From NCBI GenBank assembly GCA_963787645.1, contig CAWBDS010000004.1, positions 124,001-188,000 on the forward strand: 64,000 nt of DNA. The letters run 5' to 3'. Below are positions 9,393-17,585 of the stretch, in pieces. Both the position numbers and the translations under genes were made by a program. The DNA comes from Palsa-504 sp963787645. Its GTDB lineage: Bacteria; Actinomycetota; Actinomycetes; Streptosporangiales; Streptosporangiaceae. Under the pieces are notes generated by a model. It was not told the origin of the DNA, searched no databases, and was given only the letters and a program-made list of their open reading frames with translations. Every line of letters starts with the position of its first letter. Positions within the stretch are counted from its first letter, which is position 1.

Positions 9393-10057
9393 ACACCAAG
9401 ACGCGGCCGCTTCGCGTGCTGATCGCCGATGATCACGCGCCTACCCGGGAGGACGTGCGCGAGGCGCTGGAACGTGACGAACGGTTCGGCGCCTGCCTGC
9501 TCGCCGCGGACGCGGCCGAAGCGATCCAGGCCGCGGTGCGGGAACGCCCCGACGTCTGCCTGCTCGACATCAGAATGCCCGGCAGCGGCCTGGCCGCGGC
9601 CTGGGAGATTGCCGCTCGGCTACCGCAGACCAAGATTGTCATGCTCACCGTCTGTGACGACGATGCTGACCTGTTTGCCGCGCTGCGAGCCGGAGCCGAC
9701 GGGTACCTGCTGAAAACGATGAACCTGCGGCGACTGCCGGACGTCCTCGACCGGATCTTCTCGGGTGAGGCGGCCATGTCGCAGGCGCTGGTCGCACGGG
9801 TGATCGAGCACTTCCACGGGCATGAGCCGCGCTGGCGGCAACGCGTCGCGGACGATAGCTTCAGCGGGCACCTGACCAGCCGTGAGTGGGAGGTACTCGG
9901 ACTGCTCGCGCAGGGCCATTCCACGAGCGCAATCGCCCGCAGGCTGGTCCTGTCGTCCAGCGCGGTCCGGGCCCACATTGCCGCCATCGTCCGCAAGCTA
10001 GGGGTGCTCGATCGCGGCGCCGCGATCGAGCTGTTCCGCCAGCGCACCGACACCTGA
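9389..10057 (+). CDS. LuxR-family response regulator, partner of the kinase
   Basis: A 222-residue NarL-type regulator, GTG start overlapping the kinase stop. The receiver keeps all key residues: acidic pair ADDH, phospho-acceptor Asp60 in LLDIRMPG, a Thr in MLTVCDDD and the Lys of GYLLKTM. The C-terminal LuxR helix-turn-helix is LTSREWEVLGLLAQGHS...IARRLVLSSSAVRAHI. It should be phosphorylated by the adjacent kinase and bind DNA as a dimer. Targets are not shown by the sequence; neighbouring exopolysaccharide genes are plausible. Confidence 0.92.
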   Translation: MNTKTRPLRVLIADDHAPTREDVREALERDERFGACLLAADAAEAIQAAVRERPDVCLLDIRMPGSGLAAAWEIAARLPQTKIVMLTVCDDDADLFAALRAGADGYLLKTMNLRRLPDVLDRIFSGEAAMSQALVARVIEHFHGHEPRWRQRVADDSFSGHLTSREWEVLGLLAQGHSTSAIARRLVLSSSAVRAHIAAIVRKLGVLDRGAAIELFRQRTDT

Positions 10058-10273
10058 CGCGTGATTGCTTACGGTATACAGGTCTGCCTAGCGCAAGTGC
10101 TTAGGAACCTGAACGCTCGTCCCCGGCACAAAGTCGCAAGGCGCACGTAAGCTCGGCAGCGAGCGCGGATAAACACAGGAACGAAGAATGATATAGGCAC
10201 TCAGTGCCGCTGGGACCGGTAATACCGGGAGCCAGGTTAATTCGAGACCGGCTGTCAGGGGCGGGAGCAGACA

Positions 10274-10921
10274 GTGCGACTTGTTATTTGTGACCATCAG
10301 CGGATCCTGGCCGAGGCGCTGGCTGCGGCCCTGTCGGAACGCGGGCATCAGGTCCTGGCGGTCACCACGACAGCAGCCGAGGGCGTGGCCGCGGTGGGCG
10401 TCGGCCGACCCACGGTTTGCGTCCTTGACCTGCAGTTTTATGATGAGCCAGGCGGCCTCGAGGCGGCACATACCATCACTGTGCGGCATCCGGATACCAA
10501 GGTGCTGATCTTGTCCGGGGTTACCGACCCCAAGACGCTGTCGCTAGTGCGCACCAATGACGCAGCGGGCTTCATCCGCAAGGATCAAAGCGTGGATCAG
10601 ATTGCCGCTGCGCTCGAGGTAATCGCAGGCGGTGGAAACGTTCTGGATCCGGGACTGGTGCGACGGCCGGCGCGAGATACGGATCGGCCGCAACCCAGGA
10701 ATCCGCTGCAAGAGCTGCCGCCGCGAGAGAAAGAGATTGTCGCTCGCATCGTCGGCGGACAAAGTACCAGGCAAATGTCGTTCGCCATGAATATAACGGT
10801 CAACACAGTCCGGACGTATGTAAAGAATGTGCTCGCCAAATTCGGCGCGCACAGCCGGCTGCAGCTCGCTGCCATGGTCAGCAGGGATGGTTTCCTGATT
10901 GATCGGGAGCCGGCCGGGTGA
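10274..10921 (+). CDS. Atypical LuxR-family response regulator
   Basis: A 215-residue regulator with GTG start and a GGGGCGGGAG site upstream. The receiver has the phospho-acceptor Asp52 (CVLDLQF), Ser in LILSGVTD and Lys in GFIRKDQS, but the usual acidic pair is reduced to CDH, with Cys in place of the first Asp. The HTH is LPPREKEIVARIVGG...MSFAMNITVNTVRTYV. It lies 216 bases after the kinase/regulator pair and overlaps the next regulator by four bases. It has no kinase of its own here, so it may share the upstream kinase or work without phosphorylation. Confidence 0.88.
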   Translation: MRLVICDHQRILAEALAAALSERGHQVLAVTTTAAEGVAAVGVGRPTVCVLDLQFYDEPGGLEAAHTITVRHPDTKVLILSGVTDPKTLSLVRTNDAAGFIRKDQSVDQIAAALEVIAGGGNVLDPGLVRRPARDTDRPQPRNPLQELPPREKEIVARIVGGQSTRQMSFAMNITVNTVRTYVKNVLAKFGAHSRLQLAAMVSRDGFLIDREPAG

Positions 10922-11649
10922 CCGAGCCCGAGATTCGCCTGCTCATCGTCGACCAGCAGCTTACGTTCCGGGACGCCCTGGCGGCCCGGCTGCGGACCGA
11001 ACCGGACCTGGTGGTGGTGGCCGGGACGGAGTCCGCCAAGTCGGCCCGGCGGATCCTGATCGGGCGGCCGACCGATGTGATCCTGCTGGATGCCGAGTTG
11101 CCGGCCGACTCGGCCGTTGCCTTCTGCGCGGAGATGACGCGCCACGTTCCCGCGCTGCGGGTGGTCATGCTCAGCGCGGCTTCCGAAGCCCAGCGGATCG
11201 TCAACGCGGTCCGCGCGCGTGCGGCCGGGTGGGTGCGTAAAGACGAGTCGATCGATCACCTGCTCCGGGTGATCCGCGGCGTCGTGCGCGGCGAGACCTG
11301 GCTGCCGTCCAGGGAACTAGGCGCGGTGCTACGGCTGCTACTCGCGGATCAAGATGAGCGCCGTGGCTGCGATGAACTGCTCGCGACCCTCACCCAACGT
11401 GAACGGGACGTCTTGTTCCACCTGGTCGAGGGGGCGGGACGACAAGAGGTCGCGGAGCGGCTCCAGTTGTCCGCTAATACGGTCCGTACCCACCTGCAGA
11501 ACCTGATGACCAAGCTCGGAGTTCATTCCACGCTCGAAGTGGTGGCCCTGACCCGGCCCAGGTTGGAGACGTTGCCGCAGATGCGCGAGTTGCGCAGGGC
11601 AACTACGTCAACTGGGGATAGACCACCCGGACCCAGCAGAACAGGCTGA
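10918..11649 (+). CDS. Atypical LuxR-family response regulator
   Basis: A 243-residue regulator translationally coupled to the one before it (GTGA overlap). Phospho-acceptor Asp58 lies in ILLDAELP, the Ser switch in MLSAASEA and the Lys in GWVRKDES. The acidic pocket reads VDQQ, so the second acidic residue is replaced by Gln. The HTH is LTQRERDVLFHLVEGAGRQ...VAERLQLSANTVRTHL. The two tandem regulators have complementary losses in the acidic pair, which could mean they act as a heterodimer or as constitutive factors; this is inference. A hairpin terminator follows. Confidence 0.88.
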   Translation: MTEPEIRLLIVDQQLTFRDALAARLRTEPDLVVVAGTESAKSARRILIGRPTDVILLDAELPADSAVAFCAEMTRHVPALRVVMLSAASEAQRIVNAVRARAAGWVRKDESIDHLLRVIRGVVRGETWLPSRELGAVLRLLLADQDERRGCDELLATLTQRERDVLFHLVEGAGRQEVAERLQLSANTVRTHLQNLMTKLGVHSTLEVVALTRPRLETLPQMRELRRATTSTGDRPPGPSRTG

Positions 11650-11660
11650 TCCCCAACATC

Positions 11661-11687
11661 CGCGTGGTGGCAACATGCCCCCACGCG
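11661..11687 (+). terminator. Hairpin terminator after the regulator operon
   Basis: Ten-base arms (11661-11670 and 11678-11687) pair with one mismatch around a 7-base loop, directly after the response regulator stop and before the next gene's start. Confidence 0.65.
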
Positions 11688-11694
11688 TCGGTCG

Positions 11695-13894
11695 GTGATT
11701 TCTGGGGTGAGCACAGTGTTTCAGGGCAAATCTCTCACCAGAGTCCATGTCCGCCCGTTTAGACGTACCGGACGCGGACGGCACAGGGTCTGGATCGGCG
11801 CGGCCTTCTCGGTCATCCTCGCTCTGGCCTGGATCCCGGCGATCGCCCAGGCGACGGCGGCCGCGACCACCACCATCGTGTCGCTCAATTTCGACAATAA
11901 CATCGCGAACGAGTACTACCTCGGTTATACCGACGCCCTGCAGCCGGCCGGGGTAGCTGCGACTTACTACATCAACAGCGGCACGATCGGCACGAGCAAC
12001 AAATTGTCCTGGTCCGAGGTCAGCGGCCTGGCCGCGGCCGGAGACGACATCGGCGGCAAGACCGTTGACGGCCTCAACCTGACCACGCTCAGCGCCTCGC
12101 AGCAGCTCAGCGAGATCTGTACCGACCGGCAGAACATCCTGGCCCAGGGCGTCACCCCGCTTACCTTCGCGTACCCCAGCGGGGCGTCCAACGCGGCCAT
12201 CCAAGCCGACGTGCAGACCTGCGGATACGGGAATGCCCGGACCGCCGGAAGCCTGAGCGCCACCGGAGCTACCTATGCCGAGACGGTGCCCCCGCGGAGC
12301 TGGCTGGCGCTGCGTGCCTACGCGCCAAGCAGCCAGGTGACGCTGGCCAGCCTCGAGGCCCTGGTGACCGGCGCGGCTGCGCACGGCGGCGGCTGGATCC
12401 CGGTCGTGATCCAGCGGGTGTGCTCGCAATCACAGGACCCGGCGAACTACGCGAACTGCACCGCCTCGGCCGGCTGGATCGACCTCGGCGACCTGCAGAC
12501 GTTTATCTCCTGGGTGCAGGGCGCCGGGCAGTCGGGCGACGCCCCGGCCGGAACCGTGTTCCAGACGATGGGCGTCACCGCCAAGGCGGCGGACACCGTC
12601 GCGCCCACCACCACGATCGCCTGCAACGCAGCGGCCTGCCAGTCAAGCACCTACAACCAGACCGTCTACGCCACGCTCGCCCCGACCGATCTCGGCTCGG
12701 GGGTCGCCAGCACCCACTACACCCTCGACGGCTCGACCCCCACGCAGAACAGCCCGACCTACACCGGGTCGATCCCGCTGATCGCTACGACCACGGTGAA
12801 GTACACCAGCTGGGACTACGCCGGGAACGAAGGAGCAGTACAGACACAGGTCATCTCGGTCACCGAAGGCACGGATACCACCGCACCGACGACCGCCATC
12901 TCCTGCAACGGCGGGTCGTGCGCGAGCACGCCGTACTACCAGCCGGTGACGGTGACGCTGACCGCCTCCGATCAGGGTGGCTACGGCGTGGCGCATACCT
13001 ACTACACCACCAACGGGACCACCGCAACGACGTTCCAGCCCGGTGTACACCGGGCCGTTCACCATCAACGGGCCGATGACCATTTCGTTCTTCTCGACCG
13101 ACCTGGACGGCCACGCCGAGCAGGTCAATACGCAGAAGGTTCAGGTCGATACGGCGGTTTCGCTGACCTTCGACGACCAGTGGGAGGACGAGTGGCTGTA
13201 CGGGCAGCCGCTGATGCAGCAGTACGGCTTCCTGGGCACCTACTACGTGATCACCTCCGACAGCGACAACAACTACCAGTGCTGCATGACCTGGACGCAG
13301 CTGGATCAACTCGAGGCCCAGGGCAACGATGTCGGCGGTCAGACCATCGATCACCCAGACCTCGCCACCGACACCCAGGCCCAGATGAACACCGAACTCT
13401 GCGGTTCCCGGCAGGACATGATCACCAACGGCATTCCTAACCCGGTGTCTATGGCCTACCCGTACGGGGATTACAACACCACCGTGGAGAGCGTCGCCTC
13501 CCAGTGCGGGTGGCTCACCGCGCGCGTAGGCGGTGGTCTTTCCAATTCCAATACCGTGCCGTCGGCGCCCTACGTAGAAACCGTTCCGCCGCAAAATCCC
13601 CTGGCGCTGCGTACGATCGCGGTGGACGCCGCGGCCGACGAGAATCTCAACGATCTTGAGAGTTTCGTGGACGCCGCTTCGGCGCACGGCGGCGGCTGGC
13701 TCCCCATCACTTTCCACGATGTCTGCGACGCCAACGCCTCCGATTACAGCAACTGCATGTCCCAGTACGGGTCTGTCCAGGACACGGTATTCGGCCAGTT
13801 CCTGGCCTGGCTGGCCGCCGCCGGCCAGTCCGGCGGCGCACCCGCGGGAGTGGTCGTGAAGGACGTGTGCCAGGTCATGAACGACTGCGGGTGA
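11695..13894 (+). CDS. Secreted tandem deacetylase-like protein (frameshifted)
   Basis: A secreted protein of about 732 residues after repair. The signal peptide covers roughly residues 20-50 (basic RRTGRGRHR, hydrophobic VWIGAAFSVILALAW, then AQATAAA). Two NodB-like deacetylase domains flank two chitobiase-C-type beta domains (HYTLDGSTPTQNSPTYTG and the second near THTYYTTNG). The reading frame breaks at about 13043, where the CCC run after TTCCAG appears one base too long; VYTGPFTINGPMTISFF continues in the next frame to 13894. Metal-site residues are poor: the first domain reads NFDNN and GGKTVDG, the second TFDDQ and GGQTIDHPDL, so the first zinc His is absent in both and the second His is absent in the first domain. 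It may bind glycans rather than deacetylate them. Confidence 0.72.
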
Positions 13895-14055
13895 ATGGCC
13901 CCCATCTGACGTAGGCGTGACTGTTATGCGGGGGTGCCGTCCCGGCTGCAATGAGGCCAGGCTCTGAAATACGGCGCAGATCTGAACCAGCGCAGAGTTT
14001 AACAGCGCGCAAATCAGCACGGCCTGAGCATAAGGCGGAAAGGGGGGCGGTACCG

Positions 14056-15141
14056 GTGCGATCGGACGGGATTCGTATCGGTGTCGTAGGCGTCGGCTAT
14101 TGGGGGTCGCGGCACATCCGCGTGCTCCGGTCCGCGACGGGAGTGGCGGCCGTCGTCGGCATCGATCCGCGGTACGCCTGCATCGGTGACGACGTTCACC
14201 AGGTCGACCACGGCATCGTCACGTACGCGGACCTGCAGGAGGCCCTGCCGCATGTCGATGCGGTCATCGTCGCCACCCCGCCCTCCACCCACGCGCCCCT
14301 GGGCTTGCAGGCCATCGCCGCCGGCAAGCACGTCCTGATCGAAAAGCCCCTGGCCCTCACGACCGAAGACGCGCGGTCCCTGGTCGAGGCGGCCCAGGCG
14401 GCCGGCGTCGTCCTCATGCCCGGCCACACCTTCGAGCACAACGCGGCCGTGCACAAGCTGCGTGACCTGGTGCGCCGGGGGGAAATCGGACGCCTGTTCT
14501 ACCTTGACTGCGCCCGGCTCAATCTCGGCCTCTACCAGTCGGACGTGAACGTCATCCTCGACCTGGCTCCGCACGACATCTCCATCGCCAACTTCGTCCT
14601 GGGTTCCCGGCCGACGACCATCACCGCGTGGGGGTCGCGGCACGTCCACCCCGAATACGAAGACGTCGCCTACCTGCGACTGGACTACACTGACCTGCAC
14701 GTACGGGCCAACCTGCACGTCAGCTGGCTCGACCCGCGCAAGGTCCGGCGGATCACCGCGGTGGGCTCCAAGAAGATGGTCGTCTTCGACGACATGGCGG
14801 ACGGCGAGCGGATCCGCGTCTACGACAAGTCGGCGGTCCCGCCCGGTGACGGCGACGGACCGCTGTCTCAGGTGGCGTATCACCTCGGTGACGTGGTGTC
14901 GCCCTACGTCGCTTTCGCCGAACCGCTCACCGTTCAGGACCAGCACTTCGTCGACTGCATTACCAGCGGCTCTCATCCGTCGGTGGACGGCAGCAGCGGC
15001 CTGGCCGTCGTCCAGGTGCTGGAGTGCGCACAGATCTCGCTGCGGGAACAGCGACCGGTGGCTCTGGCCGAGGTGACGCAGCGGCGGATAGTTCGGCCGC
15101 CCGCGGCAGGCGGCGCTCTGACGGGGACCTCCGTTGCCTGA
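14056..15141 (+). CDS. Gfo/Idh/MocA oxidoreductase, WbpB-like
   Basis: A 361-residue NAD-dependent dehydrogenase. I place the start at GTG 14056 because AAAGGGGGG lies ten bases before it and the Rossmann fold begins at once (IRIGVVGVGYWGSRH). The motif LIEKPLALT carries the family's catalytic Lys (EKP), and GHTFEHN and the later NFVLGSRP fit the C-terminal domain. With the next two genes it matches the WbpB-WbpE-WbpD order that oxidises, transaminates and acetylates UDP-N-acetylglucosaminuronate at C3. It is the first gene of the polysaccharide operon. Confidence 0.85.
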   Translation: MRSDGIRIGVVGVGYWGSRHIRVLRSATGVAAVVGIDPRYACIGDDVHQVDHGIVTYADLQEALPHVDAVIVATPPSTHAPLGLQAIAAGKHVLIEKPLALTTEDARSLVEAAQAAGVVLMPGHTFEHNAAVHKLRDLVRRGEIGRLFYLDCARLNLGLYQSDVNVILDLAPHDISIANFVLGSRPTTITAWGSRHVHPEYEDVAYLRLDYTDLHVRANLHVSWLDPRKVRRITAVGSKKMVVFDDMADGERIRVYDKSAVPPGDGDGPLSQVAYHLGDVVSPYVAFAEPLTVQDQHFVDCITSGSHPSVDGSSGLAVVQVLECAQISLREQRPVALAEVTQRRIVRPPAAGGALTGTSVA

Positions 15142-16282
15142 CCACGTCCCGTTCACGGACCTGAGCGCCATGGCCAACCAGGTCTGGCCCGCGATCGAAC
15201 AGGATTACCTGGCCTGCCTGCACGGCGCGAGGTATATCGGCGGACGGCCGGTAGCGGCCTTCGAGCAGGAGTGGGCCGCCTACTGCGGTGCTGACCACGC
15301 GGTGGGGGTGGCCAACGGCACCGACGCCCTGGAACTCACGCTGATCGCGCTCGGCGTGGGCCCCGGAGACGAGGTGGTCGTCCCGGCGAACACCTTTATC
15401 GCGACCGCTGCCGCCGTGGTCCGGGCCGGTGCCGTCCCCCGGTTCGCCGACGTCAGCGACGACACCCTGCTCCTGACGCCGGCCACCCTGAGCCAGGCCC
15501 TGACGCCCCGCACCCGGGCGGTCATGGTCGTCCACCTGTACGGGCAGCTACCAGAGATGGCCGGCCTGCTGGCCGTGGCCGATCAGGCCGGGGTCCGGGT
15601 GATCGAAGACGCCGCCCAGGCCCACGGTGCGCAGTGGGCAGGCCGCCGGGCCGGGTCGTTCGGCGACGCGGCCTGCTTCAGCTTCTATCCGGGCAAAAAC
15701 CTGGGAGCGTTCGGCGACGCGGGCGCCGTGGTCATGTCGCGGCCCGAACTAGCCGACCGGGTGCGGGCGCTGGCCAACCACGGCCGTTCCCATGGTGCCT
15801 TGCATTACGACCACGACTACGTCGGCACGAACAGCCGATTGGACGCCCTGCAAGCGATCGCGCTGTCTGGGAAGCTGACCTGCCTCGAGCAGTGGACCGA
15901 GCGCCGGATCGAACTGGCCGCCCGGTACCGGGACCGGCTGAGCGGCACGCCGGCCGCGAAGCTCACCAGCGTTTCGCCGCTCGCGCGGCACGTCTACCAC
16001 CTGTTCGTGGTGCGCGTTCCCGAGCGGGATCGGGTCCAGGCCGAGCTGGCCCGGCGCGGCATCCAGACCGGGGTCCACTACCCGGTGCCCTGTCACCTGC
16101 AGCCGCCGCTGCGGCGGTTCGCGGACCATCCGCTGCCAGTGGCCGAGCGGACGGCTGGTCAGCTGCTGTCGCTGCCGATGTTCCCGCATATGACCGACGA
16201 CCAGGCCGACCTGGTATGCGAGGTGCTCAGCGACACGCTCGGGCAGCTGACCGCCGGCCCGGAGTTCGCCGATGCCTGGTGA
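15134..16282 (+). CDS. DegT/DnrJ/EryC1 sugar aminotransferase, WbpE-like
   Basis: A 382-residue PLP aminotransferase that starts at TTG 15134, overlapping the preceding gene by eight bases. The PLP lysine lies in FYPGKNLGAFGDAGA, preceded by the conserved IEDAAQAHGA. NGTDALELTLIALG binds the cofactor phosphate. The family moves an amino group from glutamate onto a keto-sugar nucleotide. Position between the WbpB-like dehydrogenase and the acetyltransferase suggests a 3-amino product; the exact sugar is inference. Confidence 0.9.
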   Translation: MPDHVPFTDLSAMANQVWPAIEQDYLACLHGARYIGGRPVAAFEQEWAAYCGADHAVGVANGTDALELTLIALGVGPGDEVVVPANTFIATAAAVVRAGAVPRFADVSDDTLLLTPATLSQALTPRTRAVMVVHLYGQLPEMAGLLAVADQAGVRVIEDAAQAHGAQWAGRRAGSFGDAACFSFYPGKNLGAFGDAGAVVMSRPELADRVRALANHGRSHGALHYDHDYVGTNSRLDALQAIALSGKLTCLEQWTERRIELAARYRDRLSGTPAAKLTSVSPLARHVYHLFVVRVPERDRVQAELARRGIQTGVHYPVPCHLQPPLRRFADHPLPVAERTAGQLLSLPMFPHMTDDQADLVCEVLSDTLGQLTAGPEFADAW

Positions 16283-16917
16283 CGCGCGGGGCACGACGGC
16301 GGTGTGCGACCACGGCGTGGTCATCGGGTACCCGGTGGCGCGAGGCGAGGCCGGGGCGCTGGTCCTGGGGACCGGAGCCCGGCTCCGGTCGGGCACGGTC
16401 CTGTACGACGGCACGACGATCGGGCGGCGACTGCAGACCGGCCACGGCGTCGTCATCCGGGAAGGCTGCGAGATCGGCGACGACGTTGCCATCTGGAGCA
16501 ACACTGTCGTGGACTACCGCTGCCGGATCGGGAACCGGGTAAAGATCCACTGCAACTGCTACGTGGCCCAGTACACCGAACTCGAAGACGACGTTTTTCT
16601 CGCCCCCGGGGTGACGATCGCCAACGACCTCTACCCCGGCGACGAGCGATCGGCCGAGCTGATGGCCGGCCCCAGGATCGGCGCGGGCGCGCAGATCGGC
16701 GTCAACGTGACCGTCCTGCCCTACGTGCGAATCGGCGCCGGGGCCCTCATCGGCGCCGGGATCGGTGGTCGCCCGCGACGTACCCGCGGGCTTGGTCGCG
16801 TTCGGCAACCCCGCGGTGGTCCGCCGCGCCGTCACGGACCTGCCGGTCATCGATACCCGAGTGGTCCTGGACGACGCGTCCGCGAGCCGGTACCGCTTGA
16901 CCGGGACCTCGCCGTGA
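16272..16917 (+). CDS. Hexapeptide-repeat N-acetyltransferase, WbpD-like (frameshifted)
   Basis: A left-handed beta-helix acyltransferase with repeated [LIV]-G-x4 turns: IREGCEIGDDVAIWSNTVVD, GNRVKIHCNCYVAQYTELED and GAQIGVNVTVLPYVRIGAG. It starts at ATG 16272, eleven bases inside the end of the aminotransferase gene. At about 16761 an extra A shifts the frame. The expected ending SVVARDVPAGLVAFGNPA continues in the next frame to a TGA at 16915-16917, giving about 214 residues and restoring a GTGA overlap with the next gene. Without this repair the frame runs into the sugar transferase, creating a false fusion. It probably acetylates the amino sugar made by the preceding enzyme. Confidence 0.8.
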
Positions 16918-17585
16918 CCGCGGTCACCGCGCGGAAGGGCATCGCGGCGTTCGGGCTCGGGCCCGACACGGCCAAACGGGCCCTGGACCTTGCCGTCGCG
17001 TTGATCCTGATCGCCACCCTGGCCTTGGTACTGGCGATCTTGATGCTGCTGGTCCGGGCGACGTCGGCCGGGCCGGCCCTGTTCCGGCAACAGCGCCTGG
17101 GGCGCGATCAGCGGCCGTTCACCATGCTCAAACTGCGCACCATGCATGTCGGCCGCGATGACCGCATCCACCGCAACTACGTCGCCCGCCTGCTGTCCGC
17201 GGGCGCCGAAGCGGTTGCGGCACCGGGTCGCGGGCTATACAAACTGGACGCCGATCCGCGGGTCACCCGGGTGGGTGCCTGGCTTCGCCGGACCAGCCTG
17301 GACGAGCTTCCCCAGCTGTGGAACGTGCTCCGCGGCCAGATGTCGCTGGTGGGCCCGAGGCCGGTGCTGCCCTGGGAAGCCGAGATGTTCGGCGAGCCGT
17401 ACCGGCGGCGGTTCGCCGTCAAGCCCGGCCTGACGGGCCTCTGGCAGGTCAGCGGGCGCAGCCGGCTGTCCATGGGCAAAGCCCTGGATCTCGATGTCGA
17501 ATACGTGGCCCGCCGCAGTTTCCGGCTGGACCTGGTGATCTTGATCCGTACCGTGCCCGCCCTGCTGCGTGGTGGCGCCCGGTGA
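16914..17585 (+). CDS. Undecaprenyl-phosphate sugar phosphotransferase (bacterial sugar transferase)
   Basis: A 223-residue enzyme of the PF02397 type that starts polysaccharide repeat synthesis by moving a sugar-1-phosphate to the lipid carrier. One transmembrane helix (ALDLAVALILIATLALVLAI) is followed by the family signature: KLRTMHVG, the catalytic LDELPQLWNVLRGQMS, VGPRPVLPWE and KPGLTGLWQVSGRS. It belongs to the short, single-helix PglC/WcaJ-core class. Its GTG start overlaps the preceding stop, and its stop overlaps the next gene by four bases. Confidence 0.9.
   Translation: MTAVTARKGIAAFGLGPDTAKRALDLAVALILIATLALVLAILMLLVRATSAGPALFRQQRLGRDQRPFTMLKLRTMHVGRDDRIHRNYVARLLSAGAEAVAAPGRGLYKLDADPRVTRVGAWLRRTSLDELPQLWNVLRGQMSLVGPRPVLPWEAEMFGEPYRRRFAVKPGLTGLWQVSGRSRLSMGKALDLDVEYVARRSFRLDLVILIRTVPALLRGGAR

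Noticed and set aside
10081..10110. Inverted repeat CCTAGCGC/GTGCTTAGG after the first response regulator
   Set aside because: Imperfect and short; could be a terminator or chance, so not listed.
13898..13936. Hairpin after the secreted deacetylase-like gene
   Set aside because: CCCCCAT and ATGCGGGGG pair only with a long loop; too weak to call a terminator.
16914..17585. Acetyltransferase-sugar transferase fusion
   Set aside because: The apparent fusion arises from one inserted base near 16761; the repaired frame ends in TGA at 16915 with a GTGA overlap.
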